A stretch of 64,000 nt of DNA, taken from assembly GCA_033060915.1 (NCBI GenBank), contig CM065379.1, forward strand, positions 39,354,318 to 39,418,317, in the 5' to 3' direction. Numbering within the stretch: the first letter of the stretch is position 1; each line of letters opens with the position of its first letter. The notes under the pieces were generated by a model. That model had not been told where the DNA came from. It made no database searches and saw nothing but the letters and a program-made list of their open reading frames with translations. The DNA comes from Euryodendron excelsum. Its lineage: Eukaryota; Streptophyta; Magnoliopsida; Ericales; Pentaphylacaceae. The position numbers and the translations under genes are program-made. Below are positions 1 through 11,623 of this stretch, piece after piece.

Positions 1-1192
1 TTAAATTCTTGCCCCCATCTCGGTTTTGCCGATTGGCATGTCATTAACACATTTTATTCTTCCTTGACACCCCAACTCAAGCAATTTGTCGAGTCTATGT
101 GTGCGGGGACGTTTTTTGATAAGCAACCCCATGAGGCATACGATTATTTTGATAACTTGGCAAATAAGGCTAGAGATTGGGCATTTACTGGGACCCAAAA
201 TCCTGAGGGTCGCTCAATCCAACAAGGGGTGGGAAGATATCAACTCAAGAAAGTTGATGATGTCAATGCTAGGGTGGCTACCTTGGCAAGAAAATTAGAG
301 GCTCTTGAGGTAAAAAAAAAAAGGTTCAATCGGTAGAGAGTGAGGAGATGAGAGAAGTATGTTGTCTTGTGTGTGAAACCTCGGATCATACCACCTCTTC
401 ATGCCCAATCATTCCGGGTGTGAAGGAGGCTTTGCATGGCCAAGTTAACGCAATTGGCCAATATTCAAGAGAAGGGGGCAACCCCTATTCAAAGACATAC
501 AACCCGGGATGGAGAGATCATCCCAATTTTGGGTGGAGGAACAATGAAGGGACTTCAAACTCCCATAACTACCAAGGAGGGTATCAAAACCCTCAATCAT
601 ACCAAGCACCTCCACCCCCACAAGCACTCCAACCACAACATCCACCTCCACCTTACTAACAAGCACCCGTGACCCCATTCCAAAATTAACCAAGGCCATA
701 CCAACCCCCCCATAGGAAGCCCATAGAGGACAATGTTTACCAACTTGCCAATGACGTGAGGGGGGTTAGTTCAAGGGTTGATAAACAAGAGAAGGTGTTA
801 GACCAATACTTTAGGTTACTTGAGGACATCCAAAAGCAAATGTCTACATTGACACAAGCTTTGACCTAAAATATCCCGGGAAGATTCCCCGCTCAACCTC
901 AACCTAACTCGGTGGTTAGGCAAGTGCACATAACCGAGGGTAAGAATGACCTTAGTAGGAGTCATGACCAAGTGCAAGCCATAACCACCCTTAAAAGTGG
1001 CAAGACCATTGACAAAACTATCCCACCTCAGGATGAGACTTCTAGGAAGAGTGTTGGTCAAAAAGAGAAAGAGCAAGAGGAAAAAGAGCCGAGAGAAGGG
1101 GGGGAGAACTTAGCTAATCCCATCGAGATTTTGAGTGAAAGTGAGAGGGATAAGAGAAGGGACATAGTCAAACATGCTCCCTTCCCCAAAGG
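1..1192 (+). pseudogene. Athila gag, C-terminal part, broken
   Basis: This encodes the capsid-type gag region and nucleocapsid. The stretch from base 64 contains the gag signature around FVESMCAGTF and RKLEALEV. A zinc knuckle follows (CLVCETSDHTTSSC, spacing C-X2-C-X4-H-X4-C, about 360-403), then a proline/glutamine-rich tail and a charged linker rich in K and E. Breaks: a frame change in the A run at about 312-322, and stops at 657, 687 and 867 that each fit CAA changed to TAA. A one-base loss near 1,190 puts a TGA at 1,194-1,196. The N-terminus is outside the window. The assignment to gag is firm; the exact gag/protease border is not visible. Confidence 0.85.
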
Positions 1193-2461
1193 TTGACCAA
1201 ACCAAAAAATAAACTTTTAAATGCGAAAATTTATGAAGTGTTCAAACAAGTAAATGTCAACATCCCTATACTTGACGCAATCAAGCAAATACCTACTTAT
1301 GCTAAGTTCTTAAAAGACTTATGCACTTTTAAGCGAAGGTTGCATGTCAAGGAAACCGCCATGATGAATGAAAATCAAAGTGCGATTTTGCAATGTAAAA
1401 CTGTGCCGAAATTCAAGGACCCCGGATGTCCTACTATTTCTTGTACCATTGGGAATACCAAGATCGATCGTGCCTTGTTAGACTTAGGGTCTAGTGTCAA
1501 CCTTTTACCCTTTTCAGTGTATAAGGAACTTGGCCTAGGAGAGTTGAGCCCTACTCGTGTTACCTTGCAATTGGCGGATCGTTCTATAAAGGTTCCAAGA
1601 GGTATCATCGAGGATGTTCTCATCCAAGTTGATAACTTTTGCTTCCCGGTCGATTTCATTGTCCTAGACACCCAACCTGTTGAGAGTTGTATAGCTCACA
1701 ACCAAATTCCTGTGATTTTGGGATACCCTTTCCTAGCTACTTCCAATGCCATCATTCATTGTAGGAATGGGTTAGTAAAATTGTCTTTTGGCAACACCAC
1801 CTTCGAGTTTAACATCTTTTCGGTTGCCAAACAAAAGGGGGAATGTGAGGACATCCGGGAGGTAGACATCATAGAGAGCATAGTTCAAGAACACTTTGAG
1901 CGGGAGATTTTTGAGGACCCTTTGGAGAGGGCATTAGTGAGAGGTGAACCACATGCTTCACTTGATAGTGAGGGCATGGCGTCAAGTGAATTTTCTCATT
2001 TAGAGGTTGAGAGAGAGGAGTGTTTACATGTGGGTCAATGGACCCCTTCTTTTAAACCCCTCCACCCTAGTGCCGAGAAACCAATTCGTTTGGAGGAGAA
2101 GCCTCCCATTCTCGAGAGGAAGCCTTTGCCTTCCAACTTAAAGTATGCATTTTTAGGGGATAGGGAGTCGTACCCGGTTGTGATTTCCTCTAACTTGTCT
2201 GAGAGCCAAGAGGAAGGGTTGATAACATTGCTTAGGAAACATAGAAAATCCCTAGGATGGACTATCGCCGACCTTCATGGGATTAGTCCTCTCGTGTGCA
2301 CTCACCGCATTTTTTTAGAAGAGGAGGCTAAATCCATTCATCAAATGCAAAAGCGATTGAATCCCAATATGAAGGAAGTGGTTAAAGGTGAGGTTTTAAA
2401 ATTGCTAGATGCGAATATCATTTACCCCATCTCCGATTCGAAATGGGTTAGTCCGACCTAA
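1193..2461 (+). pseudogene. Athila protease and start of reverse transcriptase
   Basis: An open stretch of 422 codons. The aspartic protease active site is seen as LLDLGSS (about 1,477-1,497), the D-L-G form usual in the Athila lineage, followed by the conserved block around VTLQLADRS and the end of the protease fold (VILGYPFL). A linker leads into the N-terminal part of RT (LGWTIADLHGISP, then the NMKEVVKGEVLKLLDA region). The stop at 2,459-2,461 fits CAA changed to TAA, because the same frame continues with plausible pol sequence to about 2,515. A frameshift near 2,520-2,530 then moves to the RT frame. There is no start codon of its own; it was once joined to gag. Confidence 0.88.
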
Positions 2462-3659
2462 GTGGTGCCTAAGAAATCGGGTGTCACAGTGATAAGAAAT
2501 GACAACAATGAGTTAGTGCCACACCCCGTGTGCAAATCGGGTGGCGAATGTGCATTGATTATCGCCGCCTCAATAATGTGACCCGAAAGGACCATTTCCC
2601 TTTACCCTTCCTTGATCAAGTCCTAGAAAGGGTGTCCGGTAAGGCTTTCTATTGTTTCCTAGACGGATATTCGGGATACAATCAAATTGATGTAGCCTTT
2701 GAGGATCAAGCCAAGACAACATTCACTTGTCCCTTTGGCACATATGCTTATAAACGTATGCCCTTCGCGCTATGTAATGCACCGGCGACATTTCAAAGGT
2801 GCATGATAAGCATATTTAGCGACATGATTGAGCAAATTGTCAAAGTCTTCATGGATGATTTTTCCGTCTATGGGGATACTTATGAAGGTTGTCTTGGAAA
2901 TTTAGGAAAAGTTTTGATGAGATGTGAGGAGAGTAACCTTGTGCTCAATTGGGAAAAATGTCATTTTATGGTTACTAGTGGTATAATTTTGGGGCATATT
3001 GTGTCGGCCGAAGGGCTTGAAGTAGATAAAGCAAAAATTGAACTCATTCAAAAATTGCCCGCCCTGACGTGTGTGAAGGAGGTTAGATCATTTCTTGGGC
3101 ATGCCAGTTTCTATTGGCATTTCATTGAGGGTTTTAGTGCAATCTCTAGGCCCATGTGTCATCTTTTGTCCCAAGATGTTCCCTTTGAATGGACATCCTC
3201 TTGTCAACAAGCTTTTGACAAGTTAAAAGAACTTTTGACCACAGCCCCAATCATTCGAGCACCCAATTGGTCTTTTCCATTTAAGCTAATGTGTAATGCT
3301 AGCGACTATGCCGTGGGGGCTGTCCTAAGACAAAGAGTTGATAAGAAGCCATATGTCATTTATTATGCTTCTAGAACTCTCAATGAAGCTCAAATCAACT
3401 ATACCACAACCGAGAAGGAACTCCTTGCGGTGGTTTTTGCACTAGACAAATTTAAGTCTTACTTGATTGGGTCATTGGTCATCATCTACACCGACTATGC
3501 GGCCCTAAAGTATCTCCTCACAAAACCCGATGCAAAACCGCACCTCATTCAATGGATACTTTTGCTCTAAGAATTCCATATTGAAATGCGTGACAAAAAA
3601 GGGGTTAAAAATTTAGTTGCGGACCACTTGTCTCAGCTTCCCTTAAATGGGCGAGCTAT
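2462..3659 (+). pseudogene. Athila reverse transcriptase and RNase H
   Basis: RT palm motifs are clear: MCIDYRRLN near the start of the frame at 2,530, then SGYNQI, and the catalytic FMDD box at about 2,848-2,859. RNase H follows, with TEKELLAVVFALDK. Two changes look damaging. The first RNase H acidic residue, usually D in C-D-A-S-D, is N here (CNASDYAVG, about 3,291-3,317), and the later T-D-H motif reads TDY. The TAA at 3,568-3,570 fits CAA changed to TAA, since the frame continues through the end of RNase H into VADHLSQL at about 3,640. The coding region is then cut by the solo LTR inserted at 3,665. Confidence 0.9.
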
Positions 3660-3664
3660 GGACC

Positions 3665-5144
3665 TGGTTCGCCTCCAGATGTGCTTCAACTGGAGTCACT
3701 CCGCAAGAGTACGGAGGTCGCGCTTGTGGTAAAAACCGGAGGATCCGGTGTCGTTCTTTCCCAAAGGAATTCTGCAAATATAGCAACAAAGCTCAACTAG
3801 CACGGGTACTTATATTAATGGATTGCAAATGAAAATTTTTATCTTTTCCTAACGTAAAAGAGACCGAAAATATATTGGTTTTGAGATGATGGTGGTTCAA
3901 TGCTTCATGCAATAATTTAATCACTAATAAAGACAACAAAAGCTAGTTTTATGCAATTTAGAAGAAAGGCTTGGACATGGTTGTTTCGATCCACCAATTC
4001 ACAACAAGGGTCTCCAATGAGAGCTTTATAACTCAAATCAAGAATCTCACCTTGGATTCTTGATTCGAAAAATATCGACTATAAAAATGTGGGTTTTTGT
4101 TTGATTGAGCATAAAGAGGGAATCTATCATTGGCACCCTAGAATCAAACCTTAGACATGTGCAATACCTATACCGAATATTGATTTGTGCATAAATATTG
4201 CCAAGGGGTTATGAATCTAAGTTTTTCTAATGAATCTCATACTAAATCAAATGAACCCATGAAATTTTAAGGATATGCCATTGAAGTTCATACAACTCAT
4301 TTTTCACCCTTTTTAAAGATCCTTGGTGGATCTTCATAACCACATCCAGGGGGTATTTAGCTACTAGAATCCATGTCAAAGAGCATAAAAGAAGACAAAT
4401 TTACCATTAAACTATAAAGAACTAGTGTTTGGTTGCTAAGAAAATGAGGGAAAGTGCCAAGAAAATGATGAAAAATTGCTAAAAAGAGTAGAAAATCATT
4501 CATATATATATCAAGCATTCATTTACAATGATCCAAGAGCAATAAATAACATTAAATACAAAACTTTAAAAGTAAATCTAACTAAAAACCTTACAAGATA
4601 ACAAAAATCTCCTTTTTGGAGCTTCTTCTCTGTCCAGCTTTTGCAGAAAATGACCTACCACACTTTTTGTCTCGAACATACAGCTTTTATACTCTGCAGA
4701 AAAATAGAGTCTGTACACACCAATTGATCGGTAGGCGACCGATCGAACGGTCCAGGCAATCGAACGCCCGTTCGATCGCAAAACCGACCCCTCTGAAGTT
4801 TGCTTCTGTGTAGTCTGTTGAGGAAATTCCGACGTCACCGATCGAACGCCTGATCGATCAGAAAAACGCCCTCTCTGAAGTTTGCTGCAGAAGGTCGAAC
4901 AAAGAGTCACCGATCGATCGGCCGATCGAACGTTCCGTGGACCGTTTGATCGGCCGATCGATCGGCCGATCGATCGGTCATCCCTACATTTGCCCATTTG
5001 CCTTAGTTTAAGCTCCAATTCTTGTAGGAAGTGCACAAAAATAGTTTTAATGCATTATAGGAGTTAGAATACTAAATTAACACTGAAATTCAACTAATCA
5101 ACTAACAATTTAAGCCCAAAAATTACTGTTTCTAAGAGTAATCA
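3665..5144 (-). mobile_element. Reverse-orientation solo LTR of the same Athila family
   Basis: This 1,480-bp LTR runs opposite to its host element. It is the reverse complement of a relative of the LTR at 10,104-11,623 along its whole length. It is bounded by a perfect 5-bp target duplication, GGACC, at 3,660-3,664 and 5,145-5,149, and begins TG and ends CA. Removing it and one duplication restores an open frame across the RNase H/integrase linker, so insertion came after pol was established. The TATA box is at 4,685-4,691 on the minus strand. No internal region or second LTR is present, so it is a solo LTR. Confidence 0.95.
4718..4982 (-). promoter_or_regulatory. CGATCGATCG-type palindrome array in U3 of the solo LTR
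   Basis: About ten copies of CGATCGATCG, CGATCGAACG or close variants lie between 4,718 and 4,982, spaced by short unique DNA. In LTR orientation they are immediately upstream of the TATA box at 4,685-4,691. The block is rich in CpG, unlike the AT-rich rest of the LTR. Its position just before TATA suggests an upstream promoter element; this function is inference. Confidence 0.6.
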
Positions 5145-5149
5145 GGACC

Positions 5150-6516
5150 CAACCTCTATCAAGAAGCACTTCCCGGATAAGCATCTCATGCATGTGAGTG
5201 TCGTTGAGCAAGTTTCAACCCCTTGGTTTGTGGACATTGCGAACTTCCTTGTCACCGGTGAGGTTCCTTCCACATGGTCATCCATTGACAAGCGTAAATT
5301 CTTCCGGAATGTGCGCTATTTTTCATGGGATGATCCTCACTTGTTTAAGTATTGTCCGGACCAAATCATTCGCCGGTGTGTCCTAAATCATGAATTTCAA
5401 CAAGTAATAGAGTTTTGTCACTCTCATGCTTGTGGAGGACACTTCTCCTCCAAGAAAACCACGGTTAAAATTTTACAATGTGGTCTTTATTGGCCCACCA
5501 TGTTCAAGGATGTACATACTTTTTGTCTAGCTTGCGATAGGTGCCAACTGTTGGGAACACTTTCTAAGAGGCACATGATGCCTCTTCACCCCATCACTAT
5601 TTTGGAAATATTTGATTGTTGGGGGATCGATTTCATGGGACCGTTTCCTAACTCGTGTGGGTACTTTTTTATTCTTGTTGCGGTAGATTATGTCTCTAAG
5701 TGAGTGGAAGCAATTGCCACCCAAAGCAATGACCACCAAGTGGTCTTGCGATTTTTAAAAGAGAACATTTTTTGTAGGTATGGCATGCCTCGTGCCATGA
5801 TAAGTGATGGCGGTTCGCATTTTTGTGACAAGCCCTTTGCGTCTTTAATGCGTAAGTATGGAGTGGTCCATAAGGTTGGATTACTATACCATCCTCAAAC
5901 GCAAGGGCAAGTAGACTTGGCCAATCGGGAAATCAAGCGCATTCTTAAGAAAACCATCAATCCAAATAGGAAAGATTGGTCTCTTAAATTGACCGATGGG
6001 TTGTGGGCATACCGCACGAGGTATAAAACCATTCTTGGCGCATCACCTTATAGACTTGTGTACGGGAAGCCCTGTCATCTTCCCATCGAAATTGAGCATA
6101 AAGCATATTGGGCGATTCGCCAATGTAATGAGGATATTAATGTTGCGGGTATCCACCGCAAACTCCAACTCAATGAGTTAGATGAACTCTACAATGATGC
6201 ATTTGAAAATGCAAAAATTGCTAAGGCCCGGATGAAACACTTTCATGACCAACATATCATTCAAAAAACTTTTAAAGTTGACCAAAAAGTGTTATTGTAT
6301 GATTCACGCTTGCATCTATTTCTGGGCAAATTGCGGAGTAAGTGGGCCAGGCCATACCTTGTGAAACAAGTTTTTCCCTATGGAGCCATTGAGGTACAAA
6401 ATCTCATGAATGGCTCAGCATTTAAGGTGAATGGTCAGTGGCTAAAGCCGTATTTTGAGTCGTTCCAAGGGGAGTTGGATTGTGTGGATCTCATTGATCC
6501 ACCGTCCTTTAAGTGA
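5150..6516 (+). pseudogene. Athila integrase
   Basis: The zinc-binding HHCC domain is visible (HSHACGGHF followed by CLACDRC), then the core with DFMGPF for the first catalytic D and SDGGSHF for the second. At the expected D-X35-E position the codon at 5,914-5,916 is GAC, so the third catalytic residue is D instead of E (GQVD where GQAE is usual). The C-terminal domain contains SKWARPYLV and VFPYGAIEV, a GPF/Y-like region. A TGA at 5,701-5,703 fits TGG changed to TGA (tryptophan). The frame before the solo LTR joins this frame once the LTR is removed. With a stop and a changed catalytic residue it is not expected to be active. Confidence 0.92.
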
Positions 6517-6700
6517 CATTAGATTGTCGTGTTTTATAGTTTAGGAGTAGTTCTTTTGCTTTCCTTCTTATAGGTTTCTTTCTCTTTTCTTTTTGGTAGT
6601 TAGTTGTGTACATTTGTATTCCCGAGGGTCCCGCCCACCCCGTTGTTCTTTTTCTCGTCTATTTTCCTCATGCCTTGAGGTCATGGCATGATTCTAGTTA

Positions 6701-6984
6701 GGAGGGGGGGGGGGGCACCATTGTCATATTGCTGTGGAAAATTCTGAGAATTTCTGCAGAACTTCAGAGAAGCTGTAATTGCGATCGATCGGTGGGCTAA
6801 ACCAGTCGATCGGCCAATCGATCGTGTATGTTGCGATCGATCGGGCTTATTACCGCACTGATCGAAAGGGAGTGGTATCGATCGATCGGCCGTTCGATCG
6901 GTGGCGCTCCATTTCGATTGGTCCGCGAGGCGATTGATCGGTTTAAGAGCCGATCGATCGATGACTGAGCTGTCCATAAAAACC
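6701..6984 (+). promoter_or_regulatory. Internal LTR-like promoter module before the env-position ORF
   Basis: Starting with GGA and a run of 12 G (6,704-6,715, polypurine-tract-like), the segment holds an LTR-like phrase (GCAGAACTTCAGAGA, about 6,755-6,769). About seven CGATCGATCG-type palindromes follow (6,782-6,962), then a TATA-like CATAAAAA at 6,975-6,982. The order phrase, palindromes, TATA is the same as in U3 of this element's LTR. The ATG of the downstream ORF is about 210 bp after the TATA-like site. A role as a second promoter for that ORF is inference; the shared sequence order is seen directly. Confidence 0.5.
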
Positions 6985-7194
6985 CACTGTTTCACTATTC
7001 ATTCTCATTTTGCTCACGAGTATTTGAGAGTTTCGAGAGTCTGTTTATATATCGGAGCAGCGAGGCCCTGTCAACTCACTTTGGTGGACTTTGTCTCGCC
7101 TATTCACGGTTTTCTGCACTTTGAGAGGTATTCCTTTCGCCGATCTTTGTCCATTCTTTTCATTTCTAGCTGTACTTAGCTTAGTTAGAGAGCT

Positions 7195-8483
7195 ATGGTC
7201 GATACTAAGAGTACTGAGGGTACAACTGGGGCGAGGACTTCTCAAACTCTGGCCCAGTTTCAGCAGCTCCAGCACGAGCATGCTAGGAGGGAGAGAGAGG
7301 GAGAGTTTGATTCTACTCGTTTCTGGGGGAGAGATCAAGAGCGAGGGTTTGGACGGGTGTGGAGCCCCCGTAAGGTAGTAGTGGAGAGGCGTTGGTCCGT
7401 TAGTCAGTTTGATGGTGAGCCATATGGTTGGCTCAAGCCATTGACCGATTGCCAGTGGTTGGGGTTAGCTTCCTTTAGAGGCCAGTACTCAGCCACCCTC
7501 GTGGCAAAGTTCATGGCTAACATTTCATCGGACACCGTTGGTGGCGACAGACATATTATTCGCTCTTGGGTTCGGGGTAGGGATGTTGTTATCACCCCGC
7601 ATTCCTTTGCTGAGCAGTTTGGTATATCGAGGGTTACTAACCCTCAATTCTCTTATGATGGGGAGCATCCACCATCTCATGAGGAGATGTGCGCCGAGAT
7701 TTTAGCACCGGGAGAGTCCTGGACCACTTCCCAGATCAGGATTAGGCAGCTTGCCCCCAGATACCACCCGTTGTTTCTTTGGACATGCTATTCGATTTTT
7801 CCATTGGGGAGGACGGTGGAGTGCAGTAGGATGCGGGGGCAGTTGATGTGGGCTATTGGCACGGGCAGGACTATTAACTTGCCCCACTTCATGTATATGG
7901 CATTGTGGGCCGCGACTCAGGTTGTTACTCCCCAGTCCAGCAACCCCTTTGGTTGTTTTCTGACAGCGAGGATTAGGGCAGCAGGGGTTAGTGTTGCAAA
8001 TGTTGTGCTGCTTTCTTCCTCGACTGACATAGACTGGAAGACAGAGAAGAGGGCAGCAAAGTAGTTGACGAAGAAGGGGGGTCAGCTAGTTCAGCTCACT
8101 CGTCTTCTCAGCAGTCGCCTTCTCAAACTTAGGAGGAGACCCAGTTAGGGGAGCAGCGACAAGATCAAACAGGGCAGCCAGCTCAACCCCAGGCTCAGGC
8201 TCAGGCTCAGGAGGAGCCAGCTCATGGGACGTTACTTCAGACTTTGGCAGTTATTCAGGAGCAGCTGACCACTCAACAGGTAGAGCGCCAGTAGTGGCAG
8301 GCCGACATTATAGCTAAATTAGATCTCCAGGACACTGCCATTGCTGCACTTCAGGGTCAGCTGACTGACAATCAGCAGCAGCAGCAGACACAGTCCACTC
8401 GACTCCAAGAGATTATCCAGCACCTTGGCCAGCCTCCTCCGGATGATGATAGAGACTTCTTTTCGGATCTCCAGTTAGATTAG
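7195..8483 (+). pseudogene. Athila env-position ORF with plant transposon-protein domain
   Basis: It lies between integrase and the 3' LTR, where Athila elements carry an extra ORF. The first frame (7,195-8,064, 289 aa) contains a region resembling the domain called 'putative plant transposon protein': LVAKFMANI, then RSWVRGRDVVITPHSF. A frameshift near 8,060 moves into a second frame to 8,483 that encodes an S/Q/E-rich tail with repeated QA pairs, a heptad-like stretch and a short acidic end. Two TAG stops in that frame (8,130-8,132 and 8,292-8,294) both fit CAG to TAG. I see no signal peptide or membrane segment, so calling it an envelope protein is not supported. A similar domain occurs in the copia element at 61,374-62,952. 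Confidence 0.7.
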
Positions 8484-10090
8484 ATGCATTGTGCACTTCA
8501 TAGCATTTCATTTCATATGATGTATCTAAATCTTTTTTATTATAGTGGATGTATTTATTTTTGAGCTGTTTGTATAGTGATCTTTCCTATTGTGGCATAC
8601 TCCTTTTTGTATACATTTATTGTATTCTTTTGTCTATTCTGGGTATATTTTGGCATTTCAGTTACAGCTATCCTTTTTTACTGATACCCATATCACATGT
8701 ATTGTTTCGACCGAGGTAATGGGTATTGTATGGTATTCGTATCGCTCTTTTCTATAACTTGACACCTTAGCTATGTCCTTAAATGTTGATATCATTTCTT
8801 TTTTTATTATTATTTTTGTGATGGAGTTGTCAAGGTTGTTTCAAACAAGTACCATATCGTGTTTTTTATTAAATCTGAGCTGATGATTAACCCACCTTAG
8901 AGATTATGATACATTGCAAGTTTTTGGCATAAAATCATTATAAGAGACAATTCACATTGTTGCGCACTAACATGTTATGTGATGCCTTGTGTTTCATTCT
9001 TATGCATGCATGTCCTTGTAAGGTGGAAATTTTTACTGTGTGAGCTTTAGAGCCTATTCATCGTCTTTGAAGAGTGAATCATATTTATTCAAGATTATTT
9101 TTGTTGATCCTCATTCATTGAATAGCTTCATTATATTTTGATTTTGGTTTACATGTTCGAGTGTTAAATAGATTTATTGACCCCTTATACACTTTTGAAG
9201 TTTTGATTCGTTGTATTCTTCGGATTCTAAACACATAGGCCATTTCATTCCATTGAGCCATTTCATGTGTATTTTTTCTTCTCCTTAATGTTCATATGCA
9301 TGTGCATAAGTTTAAAAATTGTCAATGCCAATAGATGCATTGCTATTATTTATGTGAAGTTAGAAGTGTATGGAGTTGAAGAGTAAAGAAAAATATATAG
9401 AGAGAGAAAGGGATGAAAAGGTGTACCCTAAAAAAAAAAAAAAGAGAATCAAATACAAAAGAAGTGAGGTGAAGGAAGATTGCAAAAGTGATTCAAAAGA
9501 TTGAAAGTGCGGAAGTGAATATCATTGATCATCATGTGTAATACGCATGCATATGTTGAAGCCCTTTACCACTTTCTATCCTCTTACATGACTCTTCTTT
9601 CATTCATCACCCTTATGGCCTAGATATCCGAAGATACATGAATCTTTAATTCAATTGTGTATAAGGCATTAATGTCAATTTTCTATATTATGCTTAAGCT
9701 GTGAATATTCCTTCATGTAGCTATGCCAAGTCGATACACTTACAATTTATTCATTTTTGGTTTCGGAATTGCTCTACTTGCATGGTTTATACATTTACTC
9801 ATTAAAAGAGCTTTCTATTGAGGGACCATGAGTGTTCATGTTCAAAGTTGAGTGTATGCCTTGTGAGACTTGGATCGAAGCATCGAGGACGTAATTGTAC
9901 GAGTTTTGAATCATTAGGGTCATATGTCAATGGTACTATGCGTCAATGTGTTTTATTTCTTCCATACTTTATGTCTTTGCCTTGCGATGGTTCACAACCT
10001 AGATGGATGGAGATTTGAATTGAATAAGGTTAATACATGTGTATATTTTTGACTTTCCTCTCATACTTTGATAGGAACTATCAAAGGTTT
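8484..10090 (+). other. Athila 3' untranslated region
   Basis: No credible ORF over 100 codons; AT-rich. It contains a purine-rich stretch (about 9,370-9,500) and later phrases such as TGAGTGTATG before the polypurine tract. Corresponding stretches occur in the element ends at 43,463-44,497 and, reversed, at 38,991-39,948. This marks it as a conserved non-coding 3' region of the lineage. Confidence 0.7.
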
Positions 10091-10103
10091 AGTTGGGGGG
10101 TGT
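10091..10103 (+). promoter_or_regulatory. Polypurine tract of the Athila element
   Basis: AGTTGGGGGGTGT directly precedes the LTR start TGATTAC. This is the expected primer site for plus-strand synthesis. The related element at 44,480-44,497 has TTTGGGGG in the same place. Confidence 0.8.
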
Positions 10104-11623
10104 TGATTACTCTTAAAAATAATAATCTTTAGGCTTAAATTGTTAGTTGATTAATTGAATTTCAGTGTTAATTTAGTATTTTTACTCCTAAAATGCATTG
10201 AAACTCCTTTTGTGCACTTCTTACAGGAATTGGGGCTTAAACCAAGGAAAATGGGCAAATTTGAGGATGACCGATCGATCGCCCGATCGAACGGTCCACG
10301 AAATGTTCGATCGGCCAATCGATCGGTGATCTTGCGATCGATCGGTGATCTTGCGATCGATCGGTGATTCTCTATTCGACCTTCTCCAGCAAACTTCAGA
10401 GAGGGCGCTTTTCTGATCTATCAGTCGTTCGATCGGTGATGTCGGAATTTCCTCAATAGACTACACAGAAGCAAACTTCAGGGGGGTTGGTTTTGCGATC
10501 GATCAAGCGTTCAATCGCCTGGACCGTTCGATCGGCCGTTCGATCGATCACCTACCGATCGATCGGTGTGTACAGACTCTGTTTTTCTGTAGAGTATAAA
10601 AGTTGTATATTCGGGACAAAAGGCATTCTAGGTTATTTTTTTTGCAGAAACTTGATAGAGAGGAAGCTTCAAAAAGGGGACTTTTGTTATCTTGTAAGGT
10701 TTTTAGTTAGATTTACTTTTAATGCTTTGTATTTGTTGTCATTTATTATTTTTGGATCATTGTAAATGAATGCTTGATATAAATATATGAAGTGAATGTT
10801 TTCTACTCTTTCAAGCCATTTTCTCTCATTTTCTTGCCACTTTTCCTCACTTTCTTAGTAACCAAACACTAGTTCTATATAGTTTAATGGTAGATTTGTC
10901 TTCTTTTATGCTTTTTGACATGATTCTAGTAACTAAATACCCCTTTGATGTGGTTGTGAAGATCCACCAAAGATCTTCAAAGAGTGAAAAATCAGTTTTA
11001 TGAACTTCAATGGCATATCCTTAAAATTTCATGGTTTCATTTGATTTAGTATGAGATTCATTAGAAAAATTTAGATTCATAACCCCTTGGCAATATTTAT
11101 GCACAAATCAATGTTTGGTATAGATATTGCACATGTCTAAGGTTTGATTCTAGGGTGTCAATCATAGATTCCCTCTTTATGCTCAATCAAACAAAAACCC
11201 ACACTTTTATAGTCGATATTTTCCGAATCAAGAATCCAAGGTGTGATTCTTGATTTAAGTTATAAACCTCTCATTGGAAACTCTTGTGAATTTGTGGATC
11301 GAAACAACCATGTCCAAGTCTTTCTTCTAAATTGCATAAAACTAGATTTTATCGTCTTCATTAGTCATTAATTATTGCATGAAGCATTGAACCACCATCA
11401 TCTCAAAACCAACATACTTTCGGTCTCTTTCATGTTAGAAAAAGACAAGAATTTTCATTTGTAATCCATCAAGATAAGTGCCCGTGCTAGTTGAGCCTTG
11501 TTGCTATATTTGTAGAATTCCCTTGAGAGAGAACGACATCGGATCCTCCGATTTTTACTACAAGCGCGACCTCCATACTCTTGCAGAGTGACTCCAGTTT
11601 GAAGAACATCTGGAGGCGTGTCA
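10104..11623 (+). repeat. 3' LTR of the Athila element
   Basis: 1,520 bp, starting TGATTACTCTT and ending GGCGTGTCA. The boundaries come from alignment with the solo LTR at 3,665-5,144 and from the adjacent polypurine tract. The palindrome block is at 10,270-10,565 and the TATA box at 10,595-10,601. The final ~100 bp contain a conserved phrase found near the ends of related LTRs (compare 21,055-21,153). The 5' LTR is off-window, so LTR age cannot be estimated here. Confidence 0.92.
10262..10601 (+). promoter_or_regulatory. U3 palindrome array and TATA box of the 3' LTR
   Basis: CGATCGATCG-type words recur from 10,270 to 10,565, within loosely repeated ~70-110-bp units that also carry a phrase like AACTTCAGAGAG. 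TATAAAA follows at 10,595-10,601, about 30 bp after the last palindrome. The layout is the same as in the solo LTR. TATA as the U3 promoter is a reasonable family-level inference. Confidence 0.65.

Larger units (their letters stand above)
1..11623 (+). mobile_element. Athila-like Ty3/gypsy retrotransposon, 5' end off-window, decayed
   Basis: Order seen: gag with zinc knuckle, protease, RT, RNase H, integrase, an extra ORF in the env position, a G-rich polypurine tract, then a 1.5-kb LTR. This order and the protease context (LLDLGSSVNLLP) are known for the Athila lineage. The 5' LTR, primer site and gag start lie left of base 1. The body has several premature stops and frameshifts, so it is non-autonomous. 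It is interrupted by a reverse solo LTR of its own family (3,665-5,144). It sits inside another LTR: the bases after its 3' LTR match the uninterrupted sequence near 50,790, which reads through this site. The expected target duplication is GTACA (11,624-11,628). Confidence 0.9.

Noticed and set aside
4578..5036. 152-codon minus-strand ORF in the solo LTR
   Set aside because: The reading (RSIGRSIGRS-like) is produced by CGATCG palindromes; it lies across U3 and TATA and is not a gene.
7195..8483. Retroviral-type envelope protein
   Set aside because: No signal peptide, membrane segment or cleavage site seen; the domain resembles a plant transposon-associated protein.
10270..10565. CRISPR-like spaced repeats (CGATCGATCG)
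   Set aside because: The repeats are short palindromes with irregular spacing inside a plant LTR; no cas genes and a eukaryotic context.
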